64,000 bases of DNA from a virus, in the IMG/VR virus record IMGVR_UViG_3300026078_000029, positions 1 through 64,000 of that record, one strand, 5' to 3'. The notes below the pieces were generated by a model. It saw nothing but the letters and a program-made list of their open reading frames with translations. It was not told the DNA's origin and ran no database searches. Positions 51,591-60,171 of the stretch are shown piece after piece. A program made the position numbers and the translations under genes. Each line of letters begins with the position of its first letter. Within the stretch, counting starts at the first letter, position 1.

Positions 51591-51594
51591 ATTT

Positions 51595-52449
51595 ATGTCT
51601 ATAGGAGACCCATTTTCAGAATTTGGAGGAAGTGCATTCTCGAACAATCCATTCAAAGAGTTTGGAGGTGATGTAATTAATCCAAATACAACGGACACTC
51701 TTCAAAAAAAATTTTATGCTAATTATATGTCGTCTCCAATATACAAACAGAGATTAAATAATTTTGATATAAAAGACAAGCCAGATATATCTAATATTTT
51801 AAATACAAATATATCGCATATTACCGGAGTAGGATCAAAGGCTATGACAAAAGATGTAACCGCAAACAATACCATTAAAACAGCAGGATTCCCTATAAAA
51901 CAAGGATTGTCTAATGTTAACATAGATAACAATCAGTTAGGGCAAATAAACAAGCAGTATAATGTAAATACGAAATTAGATGATGTAGTAGCTCACGAAT
52001 TATCACATGTTTCAAGGCAACTAACTCCGAAAGAAGAAGAATTTATAGCGTCTATGAATAAGCAAAAGATAGCCTCTGATTTATTCAAAGAATTTAAAAA
52101 ACAAGGGCCGGTATACGATTCAAAAACGCTGAAACCCGCGGGATTTTCAGAGTGGTTATCAAATAGCTACGAACCAAACCCTGCTGTACATGATTCTAGT
52201 CCAAACGAAATTAAAGCAGACCTTGATGCCTTGCGATTTCAAATGCAAAAAAAGGGAATTTATGATGTTTCAAAAAGAAATATGAGTGCTGATGATTTTA
52301 AAAAGGCAACTCAAGATAAGGATATACAAAATAGTGTAGAGTTTAAGAGACTAATGCAGCGATTTAATCCAAATAACATTATTAAATTAAATAATACGAT
52401 AGCTCTTAATTATAATAAATCAAATGGCGAGCAGGGGAATATGGCATAA
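51595..52449 (+). CDS. Putative zinc metallopeptidase of the head region
   Basis: A 284-residue protein. VVAHELSHVSRQL contains HExxH, the zinc-peptidase motif (residues of about 132-136). A further candidate ligand is an acidic residue in NEIKADLDALRF. The N-terminus has a twin motif, DPFSEFGG and NPFKEFGG, like the DPLG twin in the 778 gene. Could be a prohead protease or a virion enzyme; no capsid-cleavage site was identified. Confidence 0.7.
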   Translation: MSIGDPFSEFGGSAFSNNPFKEFGGDVINPNTTDTLQKKFYANYMSSPIYKQRLNNFDIKDKPDISNILNTNISHITGVGSKAMTKDVTANNTIKTAGFPIKQGLSNVNIDNNQLGQINKQYNVNTKLDDVVAHELSHVSRQLTPKEEEFIASMNKQKIASDLFKEFKKQGPVYDSKTLKPAGFSEWLSNSYEPNPAVHDSSPNEIKADLDALRFQMQKKGIYDVSKRNMSADDFKKATQDKDIQNSVEFKRLMQRFNPNNIIKLNNTIALNYNKSNGEQGNMA

Positions 52450-52474
52450 AAAAGCCCCGGCGAGCGAGGCTTTA
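52448..52474. terminator. Bidirectional terminator
   Basis: Stem AAAGCC/GGCTTT with A-run before and T-rich sequence after, between convergent genes ending at 52449 and 52480. Confidence 0.65.
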
Positions 52475-52479
52475 ATTTC

Positions 52480-52746
52480 TTACGCAGAAGGTGGAGTAGG
52501 TGCTACCGAAGCGGTGAATGTGATTTGGAAAGCCTCGAAAGCAGCGATTGCAGCCTGAGCGTTGGTAAGCGCAGTTTGAAAGTCGTCAGATGCTTTGGTG
52601 ATTTGCGCCTTCAAAGCGTCAAGGTCAGCCTGGTTGTCGTCTACATTAATTGAAATGATTGCCATTTTTTGAATGTTTTTAATTGTTAATACTTCTTTAC
52701 CATTGATATACACATAAAGGTTTTCGCTGAAACGTGTGAATCTCAT
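52480..52746 (-). CDS. Small helical protein (88 aa, or 62 aa from inner start)
   Basis: The C-terminal part from the Met at 52665 (MAIISINVDDNQADLDALK) is an Ala-rich, coiled-coil-like helix ending in Pro/Ala, typical of small phage proteins. The frame extends to 52746 and could include MRFTRFSENLYVYINGKEV. Either start is possible. It lies on the minus strand within head genes. Confidence 0.6.
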   Translation of the reverse strand: MRFTRFSENLYVYINGKEVLTIKNIQKMAIISINVDDNQADLDALKAQITKASDDFQTALTNAQAAIAAFEAFQITFTASVAPTPPSA

Positions 52747-52772
52747 AGCGTAAAGTTACTAAATTAAATGAT

Positions 52773-53252
52773 ATGACACCACCGGACAATTACGGAGAAA
52801 AACCGAAACCGCTAACAGCGCAAGACAAGGCTAAGTGGAATAAATTTATTGGCTTTGTTGAGGCTAATAATATGAAGAACAATCCTATTTTGGATCAGCG
52901 CAACAAACAAGTTGGCATGAGTCTTTTACAAAAGTTCAACTTAGCTAATCCTAAAGACGCTTTGCCGACTGACATCATTCCAAAAGTTCAGCAGGAATTG
53001 CAAGATTATCGCACTAATTTGGTTAATCAGTGGAAAGCGGGAAGAATTGCGCCGATCGAGGGCGTTAAGACGGAAGATGATTTGATGTCTGGAATCAGCA
53101 AAGTCGATGGGTGGCCCGGTACAAAAACCCTTAGCAGCCGTTTCCCTACCGCGCAGATAACAATTGTTACGCCGGAAGGTAAACAGGTAAAGGATTATGG
53201 AACTGATATAGGAGCGTACGATAAGGCGCAGGGAATAACTGGCTCAAAATAG
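52773..53252 (+). CDS. Putative head protein (159 aa)
   Basis: Helical N-terminus (KWNKFIGFVEANN) and a C-terminal part with KVDGWPGTKTLSSRFPTAQI, beta-rich. Before the scaffold-like gene. Exact role unknown. Confidence 0.65.
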   Translation: MTPPDNYGEKPKPLTAQDKAKWNKFIGFVEANNMKNNPILDQRNKQVGMSLLQKFNLANPKDALPTDIIPKVQQELQDYRTNLVNQWKAGRIAPIEGVKTEDDLMSGISKVDGWPGTKTLSSRFPTAQITIVTPEGKQVKDYGTDIGAYDKAQGITGSK

Positions 53253-53313
53253 CAACTCGAAAAGTACATTAATATTTGTTTTAAATTGCGTACAAATAAT
53301 TTAAAACAATTTT

Positions 53314-54363
53314 ATGGCAAACGAACCAATGTTTTCGCCGGTAGCACCCGACGCGGTATACACCCCGGAAACACCAATCGAAACTCCGGCTGAAGTGACT
53401 GCCGAAGTAACGCCGCCAGTAGTAACAGAAGAAACTCCTGCGGCTGAACCCACACTTGAAGCACCCGCAGAAGCTACCGCACCAACTCAGGTTGAAGTCA
53501 TACGCGAGGTAGAGAAGATCGTCGAGAAGTATCCTGAAATGGATGAGTACACTTCTGAACTTTTCACTGCGCTTATGGAGGGGAAAGAGGATGTTTTACT
53601 CAACTACCTTTCCGAAAAGCACCGCGACTATAAGAAGATGTCGGACTATGACGCTATCAAAGCCAACTTGCTTAAGTCTAATCCACACTATTCGGATGAA
53701 GATGCGGCACTCAAAATAGAGATGCAATACGGGGATGTGGTGAAGATTGACCTGTCGGGCCTCGATGCAGAAAGTGAGGAGTATGCCGAAGCAGTGGCGC
53801 ACAACAAAACAGTAGAGCGCAACCAAAAGCTACTAAAGCTCGATGCTGTAGAAGCCCGCGCTGCTTTAGAGGCCGCAAAAAAAGAAATTAAACTACCAAA
53901 AATAAAACAACAGGAAGTCGTAGTAGATAACCAACCAACACCTGAAGCAATCGAGCAGGGACGCAGAGATTGGCAGGCATACGTTGATAATAGTATTCCA
54001 GAAGTAAAGGATTTCACCTACAAAGTGGGGGACGAGGATGTCTCTTATCAGGTATCCGATGCGGAAAGAAAAGAAATGTCAACGCTGTTAAAGGAATCCA
54101 GCGGCAACCAAATCCTGCAAGAATTGGGATGGGTAGATAAAGAAGGTAAGCAAAATGTTTCAAAGATAGCCGGGGATGTGCTGAAATTGAAAAAAATGGC
54201 TACACTCATATCTAACGCCTACACTCAAGGAAAGACCGCAGGGACTAAATCAACAGTGGCAGAAATCAAGAACCTTGACCTGTCACAAAATAATTCAACA
54301 ACAGTCGCAGCGCAACAAGCCGACATTGGCTTATTGGGCTTTGCGCATTTAAACCCTAAGTAA
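53314..54363 (+). CDS. Scaffold-like protein
   Basis: A 349-residue acidic protein. N-terminal 60 residues are Glu/Pro/Thr/Ala-rich and disordered (EETPAAEPTLEAP). The rest is helical with coiled-coil segments. Position 16 bases before the major capsid gene and composition match a phage scaffolding protein, which shapes the prohead and is then lost. Confidence 0.75.
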   Translation: MANEPMFSPVAPDAVYTPETPIETPAEVTAEVTPPVVTEETPAAEPTLEAPAEATAPTQVEVIREVEKIVEKYPEMDEYTSELFTALMEGKEDVLLNYLSEKHRDYKKMSDYDAIKANLLKSNPHYSDEDAALKIEMQYGDVVKIDLSGLDAESEEYAEAVAHNKTVERNQKLLKLDAVEARAALEAAKKEIKLPKIKQQEVVVDNQPTPEAIEQGRRDWQAYVDNSIPEVKDFTYKVGDEDVSYQVSDAERKEMSTLLKESSGNQILQELGWVDKEGKQNVSKIAGDVLKLKKMATLISNAYTQGKTAGTKSTVAEIKNLDLSQNNSTTVAAQQADIGLLGFAHLNPK

Positions 54364-54379
54364 AAAAAATTAAACAACA

Positions 54380-55726
54380 ATGGCAGCATCAACCATCCCC
54401 GCAAGTTTCTCCGCCCCGCAGGTCACCCGGTACGGATTAATCAACTCCCTGAACGTAATCAATGTTACGGCTTTTGGTGAGATAGTACAAAAATTTGGCT
54501 TTACCCCATATATCGGCTTGAACGAATTGGCAGGTAATGAAGAAAAATCAGACAACAAACAGGTACGTTGGTACGAAGAACACGGGCGCGCATTGAACTT
54601 TGTTACCGCAGCAGGTGCAGTGTCAGGCGCAGCAGGCGCTTCAATCACCGTAACTGTAGGTGCAGGCAACTACTGGTCAAACGGTACGCTATCCCTACCA
54701 TCGGTAGGCATGGAGTTCCGCAGCGCACAGACAGGTATCATTACCCGCTGTACCGCAGTGAACCGTACCACTCCGTTCGCACACACATTTTCTATTACCC
54801 CGATTGTATCTACTCAGGCAGCTACCGTAGCAGCAGGTGAAGAATTACTTTCTATGGGCTTTTATCAGGTAGGCGGTTCTTCGGACGTTACCGAAACCAT
54901 CATTCCTACTGTTGACCGTTACAGCAACTACAACACCGAACTTCGTTGGGACACCACTCTGGATGACCTTGCGATGATGGAAAAGGTGGAGTTTTCCTGC
55001 AACGGATCACACGCATGGTTTACTTTCCAACAGCAGAAAGACGAGTTGCGTCAATACCTGCAACGCGAGTACAACTTGATGAACGGCATTCAGGCAAATA
55101 ACCTGCCTTATGACGAATCCGGATCTGACGGTGTATTGGCACAGGTAGCCGCAAATGGACAGACTCTGAATTATAGCCAATTCGGAACTCAAACCGTAAT
55201 GGCTCAGGTTGACCGTATGCTATCGGCTGTAGGCGCTCCGGGTGAGTACGATGTTTTGGCGGCTAAATTACCGTTCCAGGACATGCAGAACTCAATCGCC
55301 AATGAAATTAACAACGGTGCTATTATCTACGCAGAAGGTTCGCCTATGGGTGGTTATGACATCAAAGCTAACTTCAAGAGCATCACCATGTACAACCGTA
55401 AACTGAACTTAACCAACTACCAAATCTTCGACGAACAGTTTATGTTCGGCGCAAGCGGTACTGGTATTCAGTCTAACTTGTCGCTATGGGTTCCAAGAGG
55501 TAAAACCACTGGCTTAGGTCAAGATCAGAAAACACAAGTCATCGTACCTCGTTTCTGCCTGACCTATCAGCAGATTGGTGGTGCTAACAAATGGCACATG
55601 TGGCAATCAGGTGGTTATGCAGATAACCCGAACGGTACTATCGCTAACAAATCGTACCATAACATCGCTTACTTTGGTGTTAAACTGTACGGCGCGATAC
55701 AGTACCTGACTACTTACAAACAGTAA
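54380..55726 (+). CDS. Major capsid protein
   Basis: A 448-residue protein after the scaffold-like gene, compact, with HK97-type features: N-terminal PQVTRYGLINSL helix and E-loop-like region, Gly/Ala-rich beta segments (TAAGAVSGAAGASITVTVGAG), and a helical centre with TFQQQKDELRQYL. Length is in the range of crAss-like capsid proteins. It would form the icosahedral shell; the GroES-like gene upstream may help it fold. A terminator follows. Confidence 0.85.
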   Translation: MAASTIPASFSAPQVTRYGLINSLNVINVTAFGEIVQKFGFTPYIGLNELAGNEEKSDNKQVRWYEEHGRALNFVTAAGAVSGAAGASITVTVGAGNYWSNGTLSLPSVGMEFRSAQTGIITRCTAVNRTTPFAHTFSITPIVSTQAATVAAGEELLSMGFYQVGGSSDVTETIIPTVDRYSNYNTELRWDTTLDDLAMMEKVEFSCNGSHAWFTFQQQKDELRQYLQREYNLMNGIQANNLPYDESGSDGVLAQVAANGQTLNYSQFGTQTVMAQVDRMLSAVGAPGEYDVLAAKLPFQDMQNSIANEINNGAIIYAEGSPMGGYDIKANFKSITMYNRKLNLTNYQIFDEQFMFGASGTGIQSNLSLWVPRGKTTGLGQDQKTQVIVPRFCLTYQQIGGANKWHMWQSGGYADNPNGTIANKSYHNIAYFGVKLYGAIQYLTTYKQ

Positions 55727-55733
55727 TACTATC

Positions 55734-55764
55734 AAAGGGACAGGAAAGTGAGCCTGTCCCTTTT
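55734..55764. terminator. Strong bidirectional terminator after the capsid gene
   Basis: Perfect 11-bp stem AAAGGGACAGG/CCTGTCCCTTT with an 8-nt loop and T-tract; eight bases after the capsid stop. It probably limits read-through of the abundant capsid message. Confidence 0.85.
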
Positions 55765-55789
55765 AACTTAATCTATACAAACAATTAAA

Positions 55790-56725
55790 ATGGCAACTAT
55801 CGAAAAGAAGCGCGGAAATCCGAACTTCGTCAAAAGAACAGTAGAACCGGACATCGCAGGAATTAACAACGCTCCGAACCTGCACAAAGAGTACATCTTC
55901 CAACTTATCAGAACCCACGAAAAGCAAAAGCCGATCTCCGCAAAGATGGGCGACTTAGGCGGGGAAATCTTATCACCTTATCAGCCTTTCTTCGCTGTAG
56001 TCAATTCAGGACTGGCATGGGACGCACATTATGTCCCGCGAGAAGGCGCAAAACCGGGGGCGTCACGCAGATGGCGCTATCTTCACGGCTTCCCTACCAT
56101 ATGGGTTGACGAGCAGATAGACCCTGAACCAACCAAAGAAGAAATTGCAAGCAACCTTAATGACATCGTATTCCGTAATGGGATATTGCGCGTGTTTGAG
56201 CATGAGCAGACCAAATTACAGGCTGTTATGCTGAATGACGCGTTTGAGGGTTGTAAAAGGCCATTAAAGAATGTGCCGCATCAGTACAGGTTATTGGATC
56301 AGGATAAGATTGATAAAGAAGTTCTGAGCCAACTTGACGAGCAATTTGAAGCTGAAAAAGCGGCGCGCGAGGCTACTCCACAGGAAATGTATGCCCTTGC
56401 ATACTTTTTCGGAATTGACTTGGCGCAGACCGACGAGGCTATACGCAAGCACTTCATTACGAAGGCGCGTAGTAACCCCGGCATATTTCGTCGCGAATTT
56501 GTGAACCCTAAAAATAAATATAAATACATCTTTATGACGGCATTGGGTCAGAACATCATATCTGACACAAGAATCCCAGGTCATGTCTATTTAGTAGAAG
56601 CTGACAGGCCAGTATATGACTTGAGGACAGACAATACCATTGAGGAACTATCCGCAGCGGTGATGGGAAATGACCAAAAGTCCACTGACCTATATAATCA
56701 GTTGCGAAAAATGATTGAAGATTAA
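55790..56725 (+). CDS. Putative head/connector protein (311 aa)
   Basis: A soluble alpha/beta protein. A conserved-looking region with RRWRYLHGFPTIWVDEQ and PQEMYALAYFFGIDL. It may be a head decoration or minor capsid protein, from position between capsid and connector genes. No family could be assigned. Confidence 0.65.
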   Translation: MATIEKKRGNPNFVKRTVEPDIAGINNAPNLHKEYIFQLIRTHEKQKPISAKMGDLGGEILSPYQPFFAVVNSGLAWDAHYVPREGAKPGASRRWRYLHGFPTIWVDEQIDPEPTKEEIASNLNDIVFRNGILRVFEHEQTKLQAVMLNDAFEGCKRPLKNVPHQYRLLDQDKIDKEVLSQLDEQFEAEKAAREATPQEMYALAYFFGIDLAQTDEAIRKHFITKARSNPGIFRREFVNPKNKYKYIFMTALGQNIISDTRIPGHVYLVEADRPVYDLRTDNTIEELSAAVMGNDQKSTDLYNQLRKMIED

Positions 56726-56729
56726 TTGG

Positions 56730-56757
56730 TAAAGCCCCGTAGAGATTTGGGGCTTTA
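56730..56757. terminator. Bidirectional terminator
   Basis: Nine-bp stem TAAAGCCCC/GGGGCTTTA, 10-nt loop, T-rich on both sides. Lies between convergent genes ending at 56725 and 56761. Confidence 0.85.
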
Positions 56758-56760
56758 TTT

Positions 56761-56919
56761 TTACCCCTTCACTCGTTTTAACGCTTTGTTTTTGCTACCT
56801 GCTTTTTTAGCCTTACGACTTGCAGAAGCAATGATGGCTCCAGCGCTCTTTTTTGAATATCCTTCTTTTTCTACAGATTTTACAGCTCCTTTAAAACCCA
56901 CATGTTTTATCTTTGCCAT
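56761..56919 (-). CDS. Small very basic protein (52 aa)
   Basis: Start at 56919 (MAKIKHVGFKGAVKSVEKEG). Lys/Arg/Ala/Ser-rich, with KSAGAIIASASRKAKKAG. Similar small basic proteins recur in Bacteroidota phages; a DNA-condensing or virion role is possible. On the minus strand inside the head module. Confidence 0.65.
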   Translation of the reverse strand: MAKIKHVGFKGAVKSVEKEGYSKKSAGAIIASASRKAKKAGSKNKALKRVKG

Positions 56920-56927
56920 GACTTTTT

Positions 56928-56959
56928 TTTGTTTTAAAGATAAGTATTTTGTAGATTTG
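56928..56959 (+). promoter_or_regulatory. Bacteroidota-type promoter
   Basis: TTTG at 56928-56931, exactly 20 nt, then TAGATTTG at 56952-56959, both consensus. The ATG of the next gene is 13 bases on. Confidence 0.7.
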
Positions 56960-56972
56960 CTTTTAAAGCAAT

Positions 56973-57242
56973 ATGGAAACAATTACAATTAATGATCGGG
57001 AATACCCATTATCTACCACCAAAGAGGAATTGATGGATAATCTAATCGTGTTGGGAGAAAGCGCACACAAGATTAAAGATGAGCCAATACAGAAAAAAGA
57101 AAGCCACTACCTCACCCCCCGAAACCACCTAAAAGACCTTAAATATCATATTGAGGCATTAAAGCGGTTAGCGCCGGGAAGTCCGACGTTAGCTATTAAG
57201 GAGATGCAGTATGAAGCGGGGTTACGTGCGCTTAGTGAATAA
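56973..57242 (+). CDS. Small hypothetical protein (89 aa)
   Basis: A strand-helix N-terminus (TITINDREYPLSTTKEELMDNL), a linker, and a C-terminal helix. Has a clear promoter. Converges with the 57232 gene (11-base overlap). Not recognised. Confidence 0.65.
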   Translation: METITINDREYPLSTTKEELMDNLIVLGESAHKIKDEPIQKKESHYLTPRNHLKDLKYHIEALKRLAPGSPTLAIKEMQYEAGLRALSE

Positions 57243-57399
57243 ACCTCGTAAATATTAACCACCAACCTAATATTGCCAGTATAGCACACGCAGCCAGTAT
57301 AGCCCAATGAAACACAAACGTAGGCGCAGCGAATGGTAGAATCGTGATTATGGTAAACACTATTGTGCTTATCCAAATGTAGATTGGTAAAATGCTCAT
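57232..57399 (-). CDS. Small membrane protein (55 aa)
   Basis: A 55-residue ORF in a different minus frame from the shadow ORF at the same place. Two hydrophobic helices (WISTIVFTIITILPF and HWAILAACAILAILGWWLIF). Start at 57399. Plausible but short. Confidence 0.5.
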   Translation of the reverse strand: MSILPIYIWISTIVFTIITILPFAAPTFVFHWAILAACAILAILGWWLIFTRFIH

Positions 57400-57435
57400 A
57401 TAATCTCAACACAAAATAACATTACTTGTTTTTGT

Positions 57436-57443
57436 TATATTTG
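57436..57443 (+). promoter_or_regulatory. Late promoter-like box TATATTTG, 4 nt from ATG
   Basis: Perfect TAnnTTTG followed by GGCT and the ATG at 57448. No -33 TTTG. Confidence 0.6.
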
Positions 57444-57447
57444 GGCT

Positions 57448-58629
57448 ATGACGGTAGACCAAGTTTTTCAAAGAGTATTGACACTTTCGGCTAAGTCTGG
57501 ATTTACCGGGACAATTTCAAGTGTCAATTTCAATCAGAACTTTCCGTTCGCAGAAAGGCGCTATTATCAAAAACTTTACGGCAACCAAAATGAGTATCGT
57601 TATGGTGACCCTGTCCCTCGTATTGCTTACCCAAGCACAATAAAAGTTAGTTCTTCGCTTTCTAAGTTCAGTTCAGCACCGCAGATATTAACCATCGATG
57701 CAAATGGACACGCACCAAAGCCTACCGATTTGTTCTTTGTAGACTCCCTTAGCCATATCATGTATGAAAATGGGGGCGCAATAAATGGAAGCATTACAGC
57801 GGGTACGGCCTACACTAACGGAGTATATACAGGAATTCCCTTAACTGGCGGGAGTGGTACTGGCGCAATAGCAACTATAACGATAGCAGGAAACTTAGTC
57901 ACTCAGGTTCGGGTCACAACAAATGGTACGGGATATAAACCTGGCGATACATTAAGCGCCCTTGCTGCGAATATTGGCGGAACAGGGAGCGGATTTTCAT
58001 ACTATGTCCTATCTGTAGGGACTACGCCAACAGCAGTTAGGCGTGTTGAAAAACAGGATTTGGCAGATAATCTATTTAGCTACTATGAATATCCAACTGA
58101 AATGTTCCCTATTTATGTGGAATATGAGGATTATTTTCAATTCTATCCAACTACGTTAATATCGGCTACATTGACGTATCTAATGAACCCGACTACCTGT
58201 TATTGGGGATATACGTTGAATGGCACAATTAGCACTACCAATACACTTGTTGGCGGTAGTGGCTATACTAACGGCACGTATCCAAATGTAAACTTCACAG
58301 GAGGCGCGGGCAACAGCGCAAGCGGCACTGTAGTGGTTTCAGGCGGCGTCGTTACGTCGGTAACAATTACCAATGGTGGGTTTCAGTATAAGGTTGGGGA
58401 TACGCTGACGGGAACGTTACCTGTTGGTGCGGGGTGGTCATTTAAAGTTGCAAGTATCACTAACGCGCGACAGGTTTATGATTCCGCAACAAGTGTTGAT
58501 CCTATTTGGTTGGACATCGACATAGATAACATAATTTATATGTTTTTGACCGACATGGGCGCGTTCTTGAAGGATTCGGAATTAGAAGGCTATGCTACGG
58601 CGAATAGCAGGAATGGAGGCATATCATGA
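57448..58629 (+). CDS. Virion protein with two Gly-rich beta repeats
   Basis: A 393-residue protein. Two copies of a Gly-rich unit occur at residues of about 112-185 (TNGVYTGIPLTGGSGTGA) and 270-333 (TNGTYPNVNFTGGAGNSA), each ending YKxGDTL. Such units are found in structural proteins of large phages and may be insertion or decoration domains in a connector-type core. Overlaps the next gene by four bases. Likely a head-tail or ring protein. Confidence 0.72.
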   Translation: MTVDQVFQRVLTLSAKSGFTGTISSVNFNQNFPFAERRYYQKLYGNQNEYRYGDPVPRIAYPSTIKVSSSLSKFSSAPQILTIDANGHAPKPTDLFFVDSLSHIMYENGGAINGSITAGTAYTNGVYTGIPLTGGSGTGAIATITIAGNLVTQVRVTTNGTGYKPGDTLSALAANIGGTGSGFSYYVLSVGTTPTAVRRVEKQDLADNLFSYYEYPTEMFPIYVEYEDYFQFYPTTLISATLTYLMNPTTCYWGYTLNGTISTTNTLVGGSGYTNGTYPNVNFTGGAGNSASGTVVVSGGVVTSVTITNGGFQYKVGDTLTGTLPVGAGWSFKVASITNARQVYDSATSVDPIWLDIDIDNIIYMFLTDMGAFLKDSELEGYATANSRNGGIS

Positions 58630-59249
58630 CGTACGGAAAATTGGCTGAGTTGATTATAACAGCCTACTACAAGGCGTATCCTAATCAGAATGCAAACTAT
58701 ACGCTACGCCAGATTAGTGAATTTATCGCCCAAGAAGTAGCTTCTCACGCCTTTTTAGATGCGGTAGCTCAGGACAGGCTTGGGGAAAGCGTCTACTCCA
58801 ACGACCAATTTCTCTGCACTTACAACGGACTATCCGTCCAAACAGAGTCGGCTACAGGCAGAAAGTACATTACGATGCCAAATACGCCTGCCGGATTACC
58901 GCAGGGACGAGAATTGGCATATATAGCCTTCAACGGCAATAAAAAGACGCAGATATTCCCGATGCGGAATAAGGATAGATTTATGCAACAGCTTACGGTT
59001 ACGCCGAAGTGGATGGTACTCGCGTACATTGAAGGTGGCAACATCTATTTGGATAACGTAAGTAGCCTCGTTTCAGCAACGGTGAACCTAACTTTGGTAG
59101 GTAGCGTTCCTGTCGGCACAGAATTGGTTGATTTGCCACTGAACTTACCAAAATCGGTTGAATCGGCTATAGTTGATAAGATATTGAATAGGTTGAATAT
59201 GGTGAGGAATGTACTCCCCGATGGCGTTAATGACAACGTGTCAAAGTAA
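58626..59249 (+). CDS. Putative head-tail connector protein (207 aa)
   Basis: N-terminal helices (YGKLAELIITAYYKAYP), then a beta-rich middle and C-terminal helices (KSVESAIVDKILNRLNMVRN). Coupled to the previous gene and seven bases before the next. By position and size, a ring or connector component. Not recognised at family level. Confidence 0.68.
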   Translation: MTYGKLAELIITAYYKAYPNQNANYTLRQISEFIAQEVASHAFLDAVAQDRLGESVYSNDQFLCTYNGLSVQTESATGRKYITMPNTPAGLPQGRELAYIAFNGNKKTQIFPMRNKDRFMQQLTVTPKWMVLAYIEGGNIYLDNVSSLVSATVNLTLVGSVPVGTELVDLPLNLPKSVESAIVDKILNRLNMVRNVLPDGVNDNVSK

Positions 59250-59255
59250 AAGGAT

Positions 59256-60038
59256 ATGCTAACATTAAGAGAAGTAGTAGGCCAATTGTTGGACAGTCAG
59301 GATTCCAGTTCTCATACGTTCCGGCGTTTGTATAATCTTGGCGTCTTTGGCATGAAGACTGAATTTGGTTTGGATGTAAAAAATTCAATAAAAACAGTCC
59401 TTCTCGACATAAATCCCAACAAAACCTGTGAACTCCCTTGTGATTACGTAACGCTTAGTAAGATGGGGGTTGTTAATTCGTATGGTGAGATAAGTTGCTT
59501 TAAGCGCAATGAAAGACTCTCCATGTACCACGCCGAATACTTTACTCAAACAAACCGTAACGCAGGTGTACCGACTTTGCCGACTTATGGATGGTACGGA
59601 GGCTTAAACGGGGGGCTGGTTGACTACAATGCTTTTGCCTACCTGAACTATTGGTACTCCGGCACAACCTTTAACCTATACGGACTTGGTTCAGGCACAG
59701 CAGATGTTGGCGAATATAAGATTGACGAAACAAACCGAATCATTCTGTTTAACGAGCAGTTTCACTGGACGCAATTCTTGCTTGAGTATATGTCGGATGG
59801 TAGTGATGAGGAAAATGATGATTATCCGGTTGATATTCGGATGGCAGAAGCGGTGAAATGCTGGCTGAGGTGGCAGGATAAGATCGATAAGAAAAACGTA
59901 GGAATAGGGGAGAAAAACAAACTCAAACTCGACTATTATAATCAGAAGCGCCTCTCAAGAATGCGTATTAACCCAATTATTCTTAACGAAATGCAAAATA
60001 TTGAGCGCAGAAGTTGGAGAATGGTTGCAAAAGCATAA
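59256..60038 (+). CDS. Putative tail-tubular / ring protein (260 aa)
   Basis: A mixed protein with N-terminal helices, a beta-rich centre (PCDYVTLSKMGVVNSYGEI) and C-terminal helix RRSWRMVAKA. Resembles tail-tubular proteins found next to the large tail protein of crAss-like phages. Terminator follows. Confidence 0.7.
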   Translation: MLTLREVVGQLLDSQDSSSHTFRRLYNLGVFGMKTEFGLDVKNSIKTVLLDINPNKTCELPCDYVTLSKMGVVNSYGEISCFKRNERLSMYHAEYFTQTNRNAGVPTLPTYGWYGGLNGGLVDYNAFAYLNYWYSGTTFNLYGLGSGTADVGEYKIDETNRIILFNEQFHWTQFLLEYMSDGSDEENDDYPVDIRMAEAVKCWLRWQDKIDKKNVGIGEKNKLKLDYYNQKRLSRMRINPIILNEMQNIERRSWRMVAKA

Positions 60039-60092
60039 AGTATTATTTATATTTATAATGTTTTTCATAAGGAAGTAGTTTTTGGTTTTAGA

Positions 60093-60130
60093 AAGTCTCC
60101 ATGCGATACACGATCCGGGGGACTTTTTTT
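60093..60130 (+). terminator. Intrinsic terminator
   Basis: Stem AAGTCTCC/GGGGACTT (one wobble), 17-nt loop, then seven T (60124-60130). Confidence 0.75.
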
Positions 60131-60159
60131 ATGCCCAAAAATGACTGCCTATTTTATGT

Positions 60160-60167
60160 TAAATTTG
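60160..60167 (+). promoter_or_regulatory. Late promoter-like box TAAATTTG, 4 nt from ATG
   Basis: TAnnTTTG followed by AGGA and the ATG at 60172. Fourth example of the four-base spacing. Confidence 0.6.
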
Positions 60168-60171
60168 AGGA

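Noticed and set aside
57146-57412. Minus-strand ORF of 88 codons
   Set aside because: Composition is irregular, and a different minus frame at 57232-57399 encodes a clean two-helix membrane protein.
60093-60130. Tested as another member of the A-C RNA set
   Set aside because: Long loop, but no complementary 5' segment seen.
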